A stretch of DNA of 64,000 nt from Pseudomonadota bacterium (GTDB taxonomy: Bacteria; Pseudomonadota; Gammaproteobacteria; Burkholderiales; Gallionellaceae): contig JAJZTF010000011.1 of NCBI GenBank assembly GCA_021821945.1, forward strand, positions 1 through 64,000, given 5' to 3'. The translations under genes and the position numbers were made by a program. The notes under the pieces are model-generated. The model made no database searches. It was not told the origin of the DNA and saw only the letters and a list, made by a program, of their open reading frames with translations. Position 1 is the stretch's first letter. The number at the start of each line of letters is the position of its first letter. This document shows, one piece after another, positions 1 through 8,293 of this stretch.

Positions 1-88
1 CATCTTCTACACGTCGTGGGCGTACAGGGTGATGCGCGGCAAGGTGACGGTGGAATACATCAAGGCCCACGACAAGTCGGTTTACTAG
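1..88 (+). CDS. cydB: Cytochrome bd ubiquinol oxidase subunit II, C-terminal end (partial)
   Basis: Only the last 28 codons are present, read from base 2 to the TAG at 86-88. The tail (IFYTSWAYRVMRGKV ... HDKSVY) has the form of CydB C-termini: the end of the last membrane helix, then a short basic and polar cytoplasmic tail. The next gene, 13 bases on, is a clear cydX, which supports the call. CydB is the integral-membrane partner of CydA in the high-affinity quinol oxidase. The call would be weak from 28 residues alone; the cydX neighbour makes it good. Confidence 0.8.
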   Translation, partial: IFYTSWAYRVMRGKVTVEYIKAHDKSVY

Positions 89-101
89 AAAGGAGAACGG
101 G

Positions 102-212
102 ATGTGGTATTTCGCGTGGATACTCGGGGTAACCCTGGCCGTGCTGCTCGCCTCCATGGCCGCAACCATGTGCGATGCAAAGGAATGCGCGGATGATGGC
201 AAAAGAGGCTGA
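102..212 (+). CDS. cydX: Cytochrome bd oxidase small subunit CydX
   Basis: This is a 36-residue ORF beginning MWYFAWILGV, the signature start of the CydX/YbgT family, followed by one hydrophobic helix and a charged tail (CDAKECADDGKRG). CydX is a single-pass inner-membrane subunit that stabilises the haem site of cytochrome bd. An AGGAG ribosome binding site (91-94 region) lies just upstream, and the gene follows cydB by 13 bases. It ends two bases before the GTG start of the next gene, so it is probably translated from the same mRNA as the sulfur genes that follow. Confidence 0.93.
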   Translation: MWYFAWILGVTLAVLLASMAATMCDAKECADDGKRG

Positions 213-214
213 TC

Positions 215-907
215 GTGATCTATTTCCGCCAGCTGTTCGACGTCGGAAGCTCGAGCTACACCTATCTGCTTGGTGACTTGAAAAGGCATGAAGCCTTGCT
301 GATAGATCCGGTGCTGGAGCACCTGACGCTCTATCTTTCGTTGCTGGATGAGCAGGCGCTCGAGCTCTGCTGTGTGCTGGAGACGCATGTGCATGCCGAT
401 CACATCACCTGCGCCGGTAGACTGCGCGAAGAGACCGGGGCGAGGGTGATGGTGAGCGAGGCTGCGGACATTTCCTGTGCGGATGCCGGGCTTTCAGATG
501 GCGATGAGGTCGGCTTTGGCAGGGAAACCGTCTCGGTGATGGCGACGCCTGGCCACACTTCTTCCTGCATGAGCTATCTATGGCAGGACAGGCTGTTCAC
601 CGGGGATGCATTGCTGATCGGCACCTGTGGCAGGACCGATCTGCAGGGGGGAGATCCCGGCACGCTCTATGACAGCATCGCGCACAGGATATGGGTGCTG
701 CCCGGGGAGACGCTGATCTATCCGGGGCACGACGGTCAGCACAGGCATGTATCCAGCGTGGAGCAGGAAAGGGAATCGAATCCCATGCTGTCGGGGAAGA
801 GCCGCGATGAATTCGTTTCCATCATGTCCGGGATGGGGCCGATCGGGCCGGGTTTTCTGGAAAAGGCGGTGCATGCGAATCAGCGCTGCGGAAACATTTT
901 GATTTGA
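215..907 (+). CDS. ETHE1-like persulfide dioxygenase (metallo-beta-lactamase fold)
   Basis: This 230-residue MBL-fold protein starts at GTG and begins MIYFRQLFDVGSSSYTY, as ETHE1 proteins do. The metal motif THVHADH is at residues 57-63, with further ligand-type residues in GHT (H114), the GDALLIG segment and YPGHD (H172). The single-domain length fits persulfide (sulfur) dioxygenase, which uses mononuclear Fe(II) to oxidise glutathione persulfide to sulfite and glutathione. Such enzymes act on the product of sulfide:quinone oxidoreductase, and an SQR-like flavoprotein is encoded 19 bases downstream. A glyoxalase II activity is the main alternative, but the N-terminus and the sulfur context favour ETHE1. 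There is no rhodanese domain fused. Confidence 0.86.
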   Translation: MIYFRQLFDVGSSSYTYLLGDLKRHEALLIDPVLEHLTLYLSLLDEQALELCCVLETHVHADHITCAGRLREETGARVMVSEAADISCADAGLSDGDEVGFGRETVSVMATPGHTSSCMSYLWQDRLFTGDALLIGTCGRTDLQGGDPGTLYDSIAHRIWVLPGETLIYPGHDGQHRHVSSVEQERESNPMLSGKSRDEFVSIMSGMGPIGPGFLEKAVHANQRCGNILI

Positions 908-926
908 CTCACTAGAAAGGAATGAA

Positions 927-2384
927 ATGTCGAGAATCGTAATTCTTGGTGCGGGGATTGCAGGCCATACGGCTGCGAGGCATCTGAACAAGCTGCTTGG
1001 AAAACAGCATGAAATCGTCGTCGTCTCTCCCAATGCGAAATGGAACTGGATCCCGTCCAACATCTGGGTGGGCGTGGGACAGATGAACGAGCAGCAGGTC
1101 ACCTTCGATCTGGCAGAGGTCTACCGCAAGACGCGCGTGGATTTCCGCCAGGCGCGCGCGATTTCCATCAATCCGGAGGGAAGCGCGGAAAGCGCAAGCC
1201 CGTTCGTCACCGTCGAATACACCCTTCCCGACAGGGCAGGCGAGGTGGAAAACATTGCGTACGATTATCTCGTGAATGCCACGGGGCCCAAGCTGAATTT
1301 CGCGGCAACGGAAGGGCTGGGACCCGAGCATGGCCATACCGTTTCTGTCTGCACCGCAAGCCATGCAAAGGAGGCGAACGAAAAGCTGCAGGTATTGATA
1401 CGGTCGATGAAGGCGGGAAGGAATTGCACCATCGTCATCGGCACGGGGCATGGGATGTGCACCTGTCAGGGCGCGGCCTTCGAGTATATCTACAACGTGG
1501 ATCACGTGCTGCGCGAGGCAGGGGTGCGCGACAGGGCGCGCATCATCTGGATCAGCAACGAGTATGAGCTGGGCGATTTCGGCATGGGCGGGGTGCACAT
1601 CGAGCGCGGCGGCTACATCACCAATGGCAAGACCTTTGCGGAGTCGCTGATGGTGGAGCGCGGCATAGAATGGATCACGCGGGCCCATGTGAAGAAGGTC
1701 GAGGCAGGCAGGATCCACTACGAAACCCTGGACGGGACTTTCCACGAACAGGAATTCGATTTCTCTATGCTGATCCCGCCATTTGCAGGCGTGGGGCTAA
1801 AAGCTTATGATAAATCGGGTGCCGATATCACGGGCCAGCTGTTTGCGCCCAACGGCTTCATGAAGGTGGATGCGGACTACACGCAGAGGCCTTATGCGGA
1901 ATGGAGCGCAAAGGACTGGCCAAGGACCTACCAGACGCCTTTGTACCGCAACATTTTTGCCATCGGCATTGCTTTTGCGACACCGCATCTGATCAGCAAG
2001 CCGATGCAGAGTGCGAACGGGACGCCCATCAACCCGACGGCGCCGAGAACGGGCATGCCTTCGGCTGCGATGGCGATGGCGGTGGCGAAGAGCATCAGCG
2101 ACATGGTGAATGGCGCGGAAAAGCCCACTCATACCGCGTCGATGGCGGAGATGGGGGCGGCCTGTGTGGCATCGACCGGTGCCAATTTCTTCAGGGGAAC
2201 GGCCGCCACGATGACGGTTTTCCCGGTTGTGCCGAATTATGAGAAGTATCCGGACTACGGCCGGGACATGGGGCTGACCTTTGGGGAAATCGGCCTTGCA
2301 GGGCACTGGATGAAGCACCTCTTGCACCATGCGTTTATATATCAGGCCAAGATGAATCCGGGCTGGTCGCTCATCCCGGACTGA
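927..2384 (+). CDS. Sulfide:quinone oxidoreductase-like FAD flavoprotein
   Basis: This 485-residue FAD-dependent pyridine-nucleotide-disulfide-type oxidoreductase starts with a Rossmann motif (IVILGAGIAGHTAARHL) and has a second dinucleotide-type loop near residue 170. Cysteines at 142, 178/180 (GMCTCQG) and 413 are placed roughly where SQR-family enzymes keep the redox cysteines that form polysulfide. The protein is longer than type I SQR (about 430), with a C-terminal extension ending in an amphipathic region that could seat it on the membrane. It lies between a persulfide dioxygenase and an efflux system in a tight run from cydBX, so oxidation of sulfide into the quinone pool used by cytochrome bd is likely. 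The exact SQR type is not certain, and a flavocytochrome c sulfide dehydrogenase-like role is possible. Confidence 0.74.
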   Translation: MSRIVILGAGIAGHTAARHLNKLLGKQHEIVVVSPNAKWNWIPSNIWVGVGQMNEQQVTFDLAEVYRKTRVDFRQARAISINPEGSAESASPFVTVEYTLPDRAGEVENIAYDYLVNATGPKLNFAATEGLGPEHGHTVSVCTASHAKEANEKLQVLIRSMKAGRNCTIVIGTGHGMCTCQGAAFEYIYNVDHVLREAGVRDRARIIWISNEYELGDFGMGGVHIERGGYITNGKTFAESLMVERGIEWITRAHVKKVEAGRIHYETLDGTFHEQEFDFSMLIPPFAGVGLKAYDKSGADITGQLFAPNGFMKVDADYTQRPYAEWSAKDWPRTYQTPLYRNIFAIGIAFATPHLISKPMQSANGTPINPTAPRTGMPSAAMAMAVAKSISDMVNGAEKPTHTASMAEMGAACVASTGANFFRGTAATMTVFPVVPNYEKYPDYGRDMGLTFGEIGLAGHWMKHLLHHAFIYQAKMNPGWSLIPD

Positions 2385-2400
2385 ATTTCAGGAGCAGAAG

Positions 2401-2553
2401 ATGACAAACAGAGAACCGTACCAACAGGCTTATTATCCTCCGGCGCCGACCGGATTCACGCGTCGCATGAGGACATCGCTGATCTGGCAGGCGATGCGCT
2501 TCATCGTGATCAATTTCAAGATGCTCAAGCTGATCCTGAAGTCGCATCACTGA
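2401..2553 (+). CDS. Small basic protein of unknown function (50 aa) in the sulfur/efflux operon
   Basis: This ORF of 50 residues reads MTNREPYQQAYYPPAPTGFT, then a basic and hydrophobic half (RRMRTSLIWQAMRFIVINFK) and ends SHH. It has a good ribosome binding site (AGGAGCAGAAG just before the ATG). It begins 16 bases after the SQR-like gene and ends 11 bases before tolC, so it fills the only gap in this operon. The second half could be an amphipathic membrane-bound helix. I do not recognise the family. Tight spacing on both sides and the clean RBS are the reasons to call it a real gene. Confidence 0.62.
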   Translation: MTNREPYQQAYYPPAPTGFTRRMRTSLIWQAMRFIVINFKMLKLILKSHH

Positions 2554-2564
2554 AGAAGGAGGCG

Positions 2565-3935
2565 ATGATGCGACTTTACGGATTGCGCGCGACCACGATT
2601 GCCCTGATGCTTACAGCCTCGGTCGGCTATGCTGCCGACCTGCAGCAATGCGTCGACATCGCCTTGCGCCAGAATCCGGATATCAAGGCGAGCGAGGCGC
2701 AGATCGAGCAGGCGCAGGCTGCATTGACGCAGGCAAAAGGCGGGCGCTGGCCTAAGCTTACTGCGTCGCTCACCGGCACGCGCACCAATGATGCACTGAA
2801 TGCGTTCGGCTTGAAGCTGGAGCAGAGGGGAGCCACGTTCAACGACTTCGGCGCAGGGCAGTTTACGGGCCCTTCCGCCTTGGGCGTGGCCCCCTCGAAC
2901 CTCAACTATCCCGGAACGGTCACGAACTACAACACGCGCCTCGAGCTGCAGATACCGCTCTATAACGGCGGGATGATATCGGGCTACATCGATCAGGCGC
3001 ACAGCTTCGTCAAGGCCGCCCAGTCGGGGGACAGGGCGGCACGCCAGCAGGTCGTGTTCCGGGTGGTGCAGGCCTATCAGGGCGTGCATGCCGCGCAAAG
3101 CTATGTGAAGGTGGCAGAACAGGCGGTCGCGACTGCAGAGGCCTATGTCAGGACCACGCGCAATCTGATGAACCAGGGTCTGGTTGTCAGAAGCGATCTG
3201 TTGTTTGCCGAGGTGAACCTCTCCGACATGAAGGTCAAGCTCGAGGAGGCAAAACGCGCCGAAGCTGCAGCGATGGACCAGCTGCATCTTCTGCTCGGCA
3301 TGTCTTTGGAGGAGCCGCTTGAAGTCGGACCCGACTATATGCCAGGGCCCGTTCAAGGGAGCATCGTGCAGCTGCAGAATGATGCGGTGGCGGGGAACCC
3401 CGGCATCAATGCGCTGCGCAGCCAGATTGCCGCCGCAAGAGAAGGGGTGAATGTGGCGCGGGCGGATCTATATCCGCATTTCAATGCGGTGGTGAGGCAG
3501 GACTGGAATGCGCCCACGCTGCAGCAGTCGGCGCCTTCCTATACGCTGGCGGGCGTGCTTTCCTGGCAGGTGCTCGATTTCGGCGTGATCAAGGGCGCTG
3601 TCGGGCGGGCGGAGGCGGCGCGAATGGAGCTAGAGGCAAGGCTCAAGGCTGCGGAAGACGGCGTCCGCTTCCAGGTGGCCGATGCATGGCGGGGCGCTCA
3701 GGAGGCCGAGTCGCGGGTGAATGCGCGCACCGATGCGGTCGTTCAGGCCGAGGAGGCCGAGCGCCTGGTTGCCAAGCGATATGCGAATGGCGTGACCACG
3801 ATGGTCGAGGTGATGGCGGCCGAGACGCAGCTCGACAAGGCTCGTGCCGACTTGGTGGCCGCGCGCTACCAGCTGACCGTGCAACGTTCCGCATTGCTTC
3901 TGGCTGTGGGAAGACTGGATGGTGGCCAATTATGA
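2565..3935 (+). CDS. TolC-family outer membrane efflux protein (system 1)
   Basis: This 456-residue protein has an N-terminal signal peptide (cleavage near VGYA-ADLQQ) followed by two repeats rich in long coiled helices with Ala/Gln/Glu, the OEP architecture of TolC trimers. It forms the outer-membrane duct of a tripartite pump. Its TGA overlaps the ATG of the following adaptor gene region (3932-3935), and an RND permease comes next, so the three genes form a complete export unit. It has no lipobox, in contrast to the NodT-type protein of the second pump at 32.3 kb. The start at 2565 follows AAGAAGGAGGCG, a strong RBS. Confidence 0.9.
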   Translation: MMRLYGLRATTIALMLTASVGYAADLQQCVDIALRQNPDIKASEAQIEQAQAALTQAKGGRWPKLTASLTGTRTNDALNAFGLKLEQRGATFNDFGAGQFTGPSALGVAPSNLNYPGTVTNYNTRLELQIPLYNGGMISGYIDQAHSFVKAAQSGDRAARQQVVFRVVQAYQGVHAAQSYVKVAEQAVATAEAYVRTTRNLMNQGLVVRSDLLFAEVNLSDMKVKLEEAKRAEAAAMDQLHLLLGMSLEEPLEVGPDYMPGPVQGSIVQLQNDAVAGNPGINALRSQIAAAREGVNVARADLYPHFNAVVRQDWNAPTLQQSAPSYTLAGVLSWQVLDFGVIKGAVGRAEAARMELEARLKAAEDGVRFQVADAWRGAQEAESRVNARTDAVVQAEEAERLVAKRYANGVTTMVEVMAAETQLDKARADLVAARYQLTVQRSALLLAVGRLDGGQL

Positions 3936-3952
3936 AAGCAGGGAGAAATAGA

Positions 3953-5020
3953 ATGAAAGTGTCCGCGGGCGCAATGGCGTTGTTCGTTTTGCTGGCCGGT
4001 TGTCATTCAGGCGACAAAGGCGCTTCGGACTCCAGTCCGAAGAACGTGGAGGTCAGTGCGATCACATTGAGCAAGGGCGAGATCGCCATGTACGATGCAA
4101 CACCTGGCACGGTGGTATCCGAGCAGCAGATCCAGGTGGCCTCGAGATTGATGGGCTACATACGGGAGATGCCTGTCCATGAAGGGGATGCGGTGAAGGC
4201 GGGGCAGCTGCTTTTCACGATAGACCCGACAGATATCGAAGGCCAGGTGTCCCAGGCCAAGGCCGGACTTGCGCAGGCCGAGGCGGCCCTGAGTGATGCC
4301 AAGGCTGACTTCGAGCGTTTCTCGAATCTCTACAAGGACGAGTCCATACCCAAGCAACAGTATGACAAGGTGAAGCTGCAGTACAGCGTCGCGCAGAGCC
4401 AGGAAAGAGCTGCGCGTGCGGGGCTTGAAACTGCGCAATCCCAGCTGCGTTATGCAGAGGTGCGTTCCCCGATAGACGGGATCGTCACGCAGAAGATGGC
4501 ATCCAGGGGAGATCTCGCATCCCCCGGTCGTCCCGTTCTCGTCGTCGAGAATCAGCAGAAGCTGATGGTGCAGACGACGGTGAGCGACGAGACATATTCC
4601 CATCTCAAGCTGGGTGGCAATGCGCTGATAGAGATAGGCGGTAAAAAATACAAGGGCGTGATCTCGAGGCTGGTCGCGGCCTCCGATGCGATGTCGCACA
4701 CCCATCTCGTCAAGCTCGAAGTGCCGGACGCAAGGGATTTGATCAGCGGTTCATTTGCCAGGGTCAGTTTCGATGTGGGGACGCGCGAAGGCATCCTCGT
4801 GCCCAAGGCTGCAATCCTCGAGCGCGCGGGCATCACGGGCGTATTCGTGGTGAACGAGAAGGGGATCGCCAATTACCGCATGGTGAGAAAAGGCATCGAA
4901 CAAAACGGCATGGTCGCGATAGAGGCAGGGCTCAATCCAGGGGAGAAGGTCGTCGTCGGCAAGGCTGGAGAGCTTGATTCTGGCGACCATGTGACGCTTG
5001 CGGAAGGCCGTTCACAATGA
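3953..5020 (+). CDS. RND periplasmic adaptor lipoprotein (HlyD/MFP family, system 1)
   Basis: This membrane-fusion protein has a lipoprotein signal (FVLLAGC, cleavage before Cys17). It continues through a lipoyl-like half-motif (PVHEGDAVKAGQLLF), a coiled-coil hairpin (about residues 85-150), the returning lipoyl half (RSPIDGIVTQK) and beta-barrel and membrane-proximal domains, 355 residues in all. It bridges the RND permease and TolC in the periplasm. I place the start at 3953, which has GGGAG upstream and gives a proper lipoprotein signal; an in-frame ATG at 3932 overlaps the tolC stop and would add seven residues. The stop overlaps the permease ATG (5017-5020), so translation is coupled. 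Confidence 0.88.
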   Translation: MKVSAGAMALFVLLAGCHSGDKGASDSSPKNVEVSAITLSKGEIAMYDATPGTVVSEQQIQVASRLMGYIREMPVHEGDAVKAGQLLFTIDPTDIEGQVSQAKAGLAQAEAALSDAKADFERFSNLYKDESIPKQQYDKVKLQYSVAQSQERAARAGLETAQSQLRYAEVRSPIDGIVTQKMASRGDLASPGRPVLVVENQQKLMVQTTVSDETYSHLKLGGNALIEIGGKKYKGVISRLVAASDAMSHTHLVKLEVPDARDLISGSFARVSFDVGTREGILVPKAAILERAGITGVFVVNEKGIANYRMVRKGIEQNGMVAIEAGLNPGEKVVVGKAGELDSGDHVTLAEGRSQ

Positions 5021-8000
5021 GCGAAGTCAATCAGGCCATGAACATCGCAGGGCGCCTGGCCAAGGGCTTCCTGCTTTCCAAGATCACCGCGATGATCATG
5101 CTCGCCATCACGCTGGTAGGCCTTGTCGCGATGATGGTCACGCCGCGCGAATACAATCCGCAGATCGTGGTGCCTGCGGCCAACATCATCGTCGCCAAGC
5201 CGGGCGCCACCGCCTCGGAAGTGGAGAACATGGTCGTCAAGCCGCTCGAGGCGATCATGAATGCCCAGTCCGGCGTCAAGCATACCTTCGGCTATGCGGC
5301 AAACGACTTCGGTGTCGTGACCGTGCAGTTCGACGTGGGGCAGGACCAGGAGAAGAGCCTGGTCAAGCTTTACAACCAGCTGATGCAGAACATGGACAGG
5401 ATGCCGCCAGGCGCGATGCAGCCCATCGTCAAGCCGATCAATGTCGACGATGTGCCTATCATGACGCTGACCCTGGCTTCCAAAAAGCAGAGCGACTTCG
5501 AATTGCGCCATGTCGCAGAGCGCGTGCTGGAGCAGGTAAGGAACATTCCCGGCGTGTCCTTCACGGAAATCACCGGCGGCCATCAAAGAGCCGTGAGCAT
5601 AGACATCGATCCCCAGAGGCTCGCCGCTGCCGGATTGTCGCTCGACCAGGTGGACCGCATGCTGGGGGCGACCAACATGTCCATGCCCTCGGGCGATCTG
5701 GTCGATGGAAACAAGAACATCCCGCTGCGTTTCAACGGATTCCTGGCCAGCGTGAAGGATGTCGGCAACGTCGTTCTCGGTGCGCCTCATGGCCGTCCGG
5801 TCTTCTTGAAGGACGTGGCCACCATAGTGGACGGCCCGGCCGAAACGGATGCCTTATCGCATTTCGCCTTCGGCCCCGCGAAAAATCATCCCGCATTCCG
5901 GGGGGATGCGCCTGCAGTGACGATCGCGATCGCAAAGAAGGCGGGCACCAACGCGGTCGTGGTCGCGAATGCGGTGCTTGCAAAGCTGGAGATCCTGAAG
6001 CATGAGGCGATCCCGGAGGATGTCAGCGTGTCGGTGACGCGCGATGACGGCGCGAAGGCGAACGATGCGGTGAACACGCTGGTCGAGCATCTGGGCATTG
6101 CGATCGCCTCCGTCGTGGTCGTCCTGCTTTTCTTCCTGGGATGGCGGGAGGCGGCCATCGTGACGCTGACCGTGCCGCTCATTCTTTTCGTGGTGCTGAC
6201 GGTGGGGCTGGTCGCCGGCCAGACCATGAACCGGATCACGCTCTTTGCGCTGATATTGTCTCTCGGGCTGCTGGTGGATGCCGCGATCGTGGTGGTCGAG
6301 AACATCCATCGTCACCTGCATCACGGCGGGGCTGCCGACTTCAAGGAGGCGCTCGTCCAGGCCACGAACGAGATCGGCAATCCGACCAATGTCGCGACGA
6401 TCGCGGTGATACTGGCTTTCATCCCGATGGCCTTCGTCACCGGCATGATGGGGCCCTTCATGCAGCCCATCCCCTTCAACGTGCCGGTTGCGATGGTGGC
6501 CTCATTGATCATTGCCTACATGGTGGTTCCCTGGGCGGCTTACCGCATGCTCAAGGGGAAGGCGCTGGCTCAGCTTGAGAAGACGCCCACGCTGGAGGAA
6601 CAGGATGCGAAGCCACAGGACATTCTGCATCGCACCTATGTCAGCGTGATCACGCCTCTGCTGCACGACGGACGCCGCCGCAACCGGCTGTTTCTGATCG
6701 TCGCAGTGCTGCTGACGCTGGCGATGCTGCAGCCTCTGTGGCAGTTTGTCCGCCCGTCCGGCATGAATGGTCCGTTGAGCCTCATGGGTGTCGAGCTCAA
6801 GATGCTGCCCAATGACAACACCAATACCTTCCTGCTCGAAATCGACACGCCCGCAGGAACCGCGCTGGCGCGCACGGATGAGGTCGCGCGCGCAGTCGGG
6901 GCGGTGCTTGCCCATACCGATCATGTCGTCGATTACCAGACCTATCTCGGCATTCCTGCGACAGTGGATTTTGCGGCACTGGTGCGCGGTGACATCGTGA
7001 AGAGGGGGACCAACCTCGCGCAGATACGCGTGAACCTCGAGGACAAGCATGACCGCAGTTCGAGCTCGCACGAGATCGTGTCCGGGCTGGATCATGCGCT
7101 GATGGCCGTGAGGAAGGACTATCCCGACACGAAGATCAAGATATACGAGACCCCTCCCGGACCGCCTGTGCAGTCGCAGATACTGGCAGAGCTCTATGGC
7201 CCGGATTACGGAAAGCTGAGGGAGGCCGCACACGAGGTCAATGCGGGCTTTGACCAGGTGTATGGCATGATCAATGCGGACAATTCCGTGACGACATCGG
7301 TTGCCAGCTACGAGATTCATGTCGATGCGGAGAAGGCGGCGCTCGCCGGCATCGCACCCGCCCAGGTTGCGAAGCTGGTACACGATTATCTGAGCGGATT
7401 CTCGGTGGGCTCATTGCATGTCGATTCTGCAAGAGAGCCCATCAACCTGACCGTGCGGCTGCCCATCTCCGGGAGGCAATCGCCAAACCAGATACTCTCG
7501 CTGACCATGGCCAACGCAGCCGGACAGCAGGTTCCCCTGTCCTCCATCGCCACGCTGGAACGAGTAATCGCGGCAAAGCCCATCTATGACCGTGACCAGC
7601 ACCAGACGGTGATGGTGGGCGGGGAGCTGTTGCGTTCCAGTCCGGTCTATGCGGTGCTTGCTCTTGACAAGATGTTTGACGGCAAGACGCTCGCAGGAGA
7701 GCGCTTCACGACCGCAAACCTGGGTTTCAATGATGCCCAGCCAAAGGACATCAAGGGGTATCAGATCCTCTGGGGCGGCGAGATGAGGCTGACGCTCGAT
7801 GTTTTCCGCGATCTCGGCAGCGCCTTCATCGTCGCCCTTGTGCTGATCTATCTCGTGCTGGTCGGCTACTACAAGTCCTTCATGATCCCGATCATCGTGA
7901 TGGGCGCGATTCCGCTGACGCTGGTCGGCGTGTTCCCCGGGCACTGGCTCACCAGCCAGGCATTCACGGCGACTTCGATGATAGGCGTGATCGCGCTGGC

Positions 8001-8292
8001 GGGCATCGTGGTGAGGAATTCGCTGCTGCTGATAGACTTCATCATCGAGTACGAGGCGCGAGGCTACAGCCTCAAGGATGCGGTGATCGAGGCTGGCGCG
8101 ATCCGCTTCAGGCCGATATTGCTGACGGCGCTTGCGATCATACTGGGTTCGGCGATCATGATCACGGATCCCGTGTTCGGCGGCCTCGCGGTCTCCCTGA
8201 TCTTCGGCACCTTCGCCTCCACCGCGCTGACGCTGCTCGTGATTCCGCTGCTCTACTTCCTATGGAAGCGCAAGCAGGCCGGGCAGGCATGA
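5017..8292 (+). CDS. RND efflux permease (system 1)
   Basis: This 1091-residue inner-membrane proton/drug antiporter has the duplicated RND plan: TM1, a large periplasmic loop (about 40-350), TM2-6, a cytoplasmic stretch near 525-555, TM7, a second periplasmic loop (about 590-900) and TM8-12. TM4 reads LLVDAAIVVVEN, so the first proton-relay aspartate is kept (D421) but the second, usual in AcrB-like pumps, is alanine. This is neither the classic HAE (DD) nor the CzcA pattern, so the substrate cannot be guessed from the family name. Being last in a cydX-PDO-SQR operon, it might export sulfur compounds or a stress metabolite. It ends one base before the convergent antiporter gene. Confidence 0.88.
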   Translation: MSEVNQAMNIAGRLAKGFLLSKITAMIMLAITLVGLVAMMVTPREYNPQIVVPAANIIVAKPGATASEVENMVVKPLEAIMNAQSGVKHTFGYAANDFGVVTVQFDVGQDQEKSLVKLYNQLMQNMDRMPPGAMQPIVKPINVDDVPIMTLTLASKKQSDFELRHVAERVLEQVRNIPGVSFTEITGGHQRAVSIDIDPQRLAAAGLSLDQVDRMLGATNMSMPSGDLVDGNKNIPLRFNGFLASVKDVGNVVLGAPHGRPVFLKDVATIVDGPAETDALSHFAFGPAKNHPAFRGDAPAVTIAIAKKAGTNAVVVANAVLAKLEILKHEAIPEDVSVSVTRDDGAKANDAVNTLVEHLGIAIASVVVVLLFFLGWREAAIVTLTVPLILFVVLTVGLVAGQTMNRITLFALILSLGLLVDAAIVVVENIHRHLHHGGAADFKEALVQATNEIGNPTNVATIAVILAFIPMAFVTGMMGPFMQPIPFNVPVAMVASLIIAYMVVPWAAYRMLKGKALAQLEKTPTLEEQDAKPQDILHRTYVSVITPLLHDGRRRNRLFLIVAVLLTLAMLQPLWQFVRPSGMNGPLSLMGVELKMLPNDNTNTFLLEIDTPAGTALARTDEVARAVGAVLAHTDHVVDYQTYLGIPATVDFAALVRGDIVKRGTNLAQIRVNLEDKHDRSSSSHEIVSGLDHALMAVRKDYPDTKIKIYETPPGPPVQSQILAELYGPDYGKLREAAHEVNAGFDQVYGMINADNSVTTSVASYEIHVDAEKAALAGIAPAQVAKLVHDYLSGFSVGSLHVDSAREPINLTVRLPISGRQSPNQILSLTMANAAGQQVPLSSIATLERVIAAKPIYDRDQHQTVMVGGELLRSSPVYAVLALDKMFDGKTLAGERFTTANLGFNDAQPKDIKGYQILWGGEMRLTLDVFRDLGSAFIVALVLIYLVLVGYYKSFMIPIIVMGAIPLTLVGVFPGHWLTSQAFTATSMIGVIALAGIVVRNSLLLIDFIIEYEARGYSLKDAVIEAGAIRFRPILLTALAIILGSAIMITDPVFGGLAVSLIFGTFASTALTLLVIPLLYFLWKRKQAGQA

Positions 8293-8293
8293 C

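Noticed and set aside
578-1102. Minus-strand ORF across the PDO/SQR junction, and many similar antisense ORFs
   Set aside because: They mirror real coding regions, as expected in GC-rich DNA, and show no family motifs or RBS.
3686-3952. Long N-terminal extension of the system 1 adaptor reading frame
   Set aside because: It runs inside tolC in another frame; the lipoprotein signal and RBS place the start at 3953.
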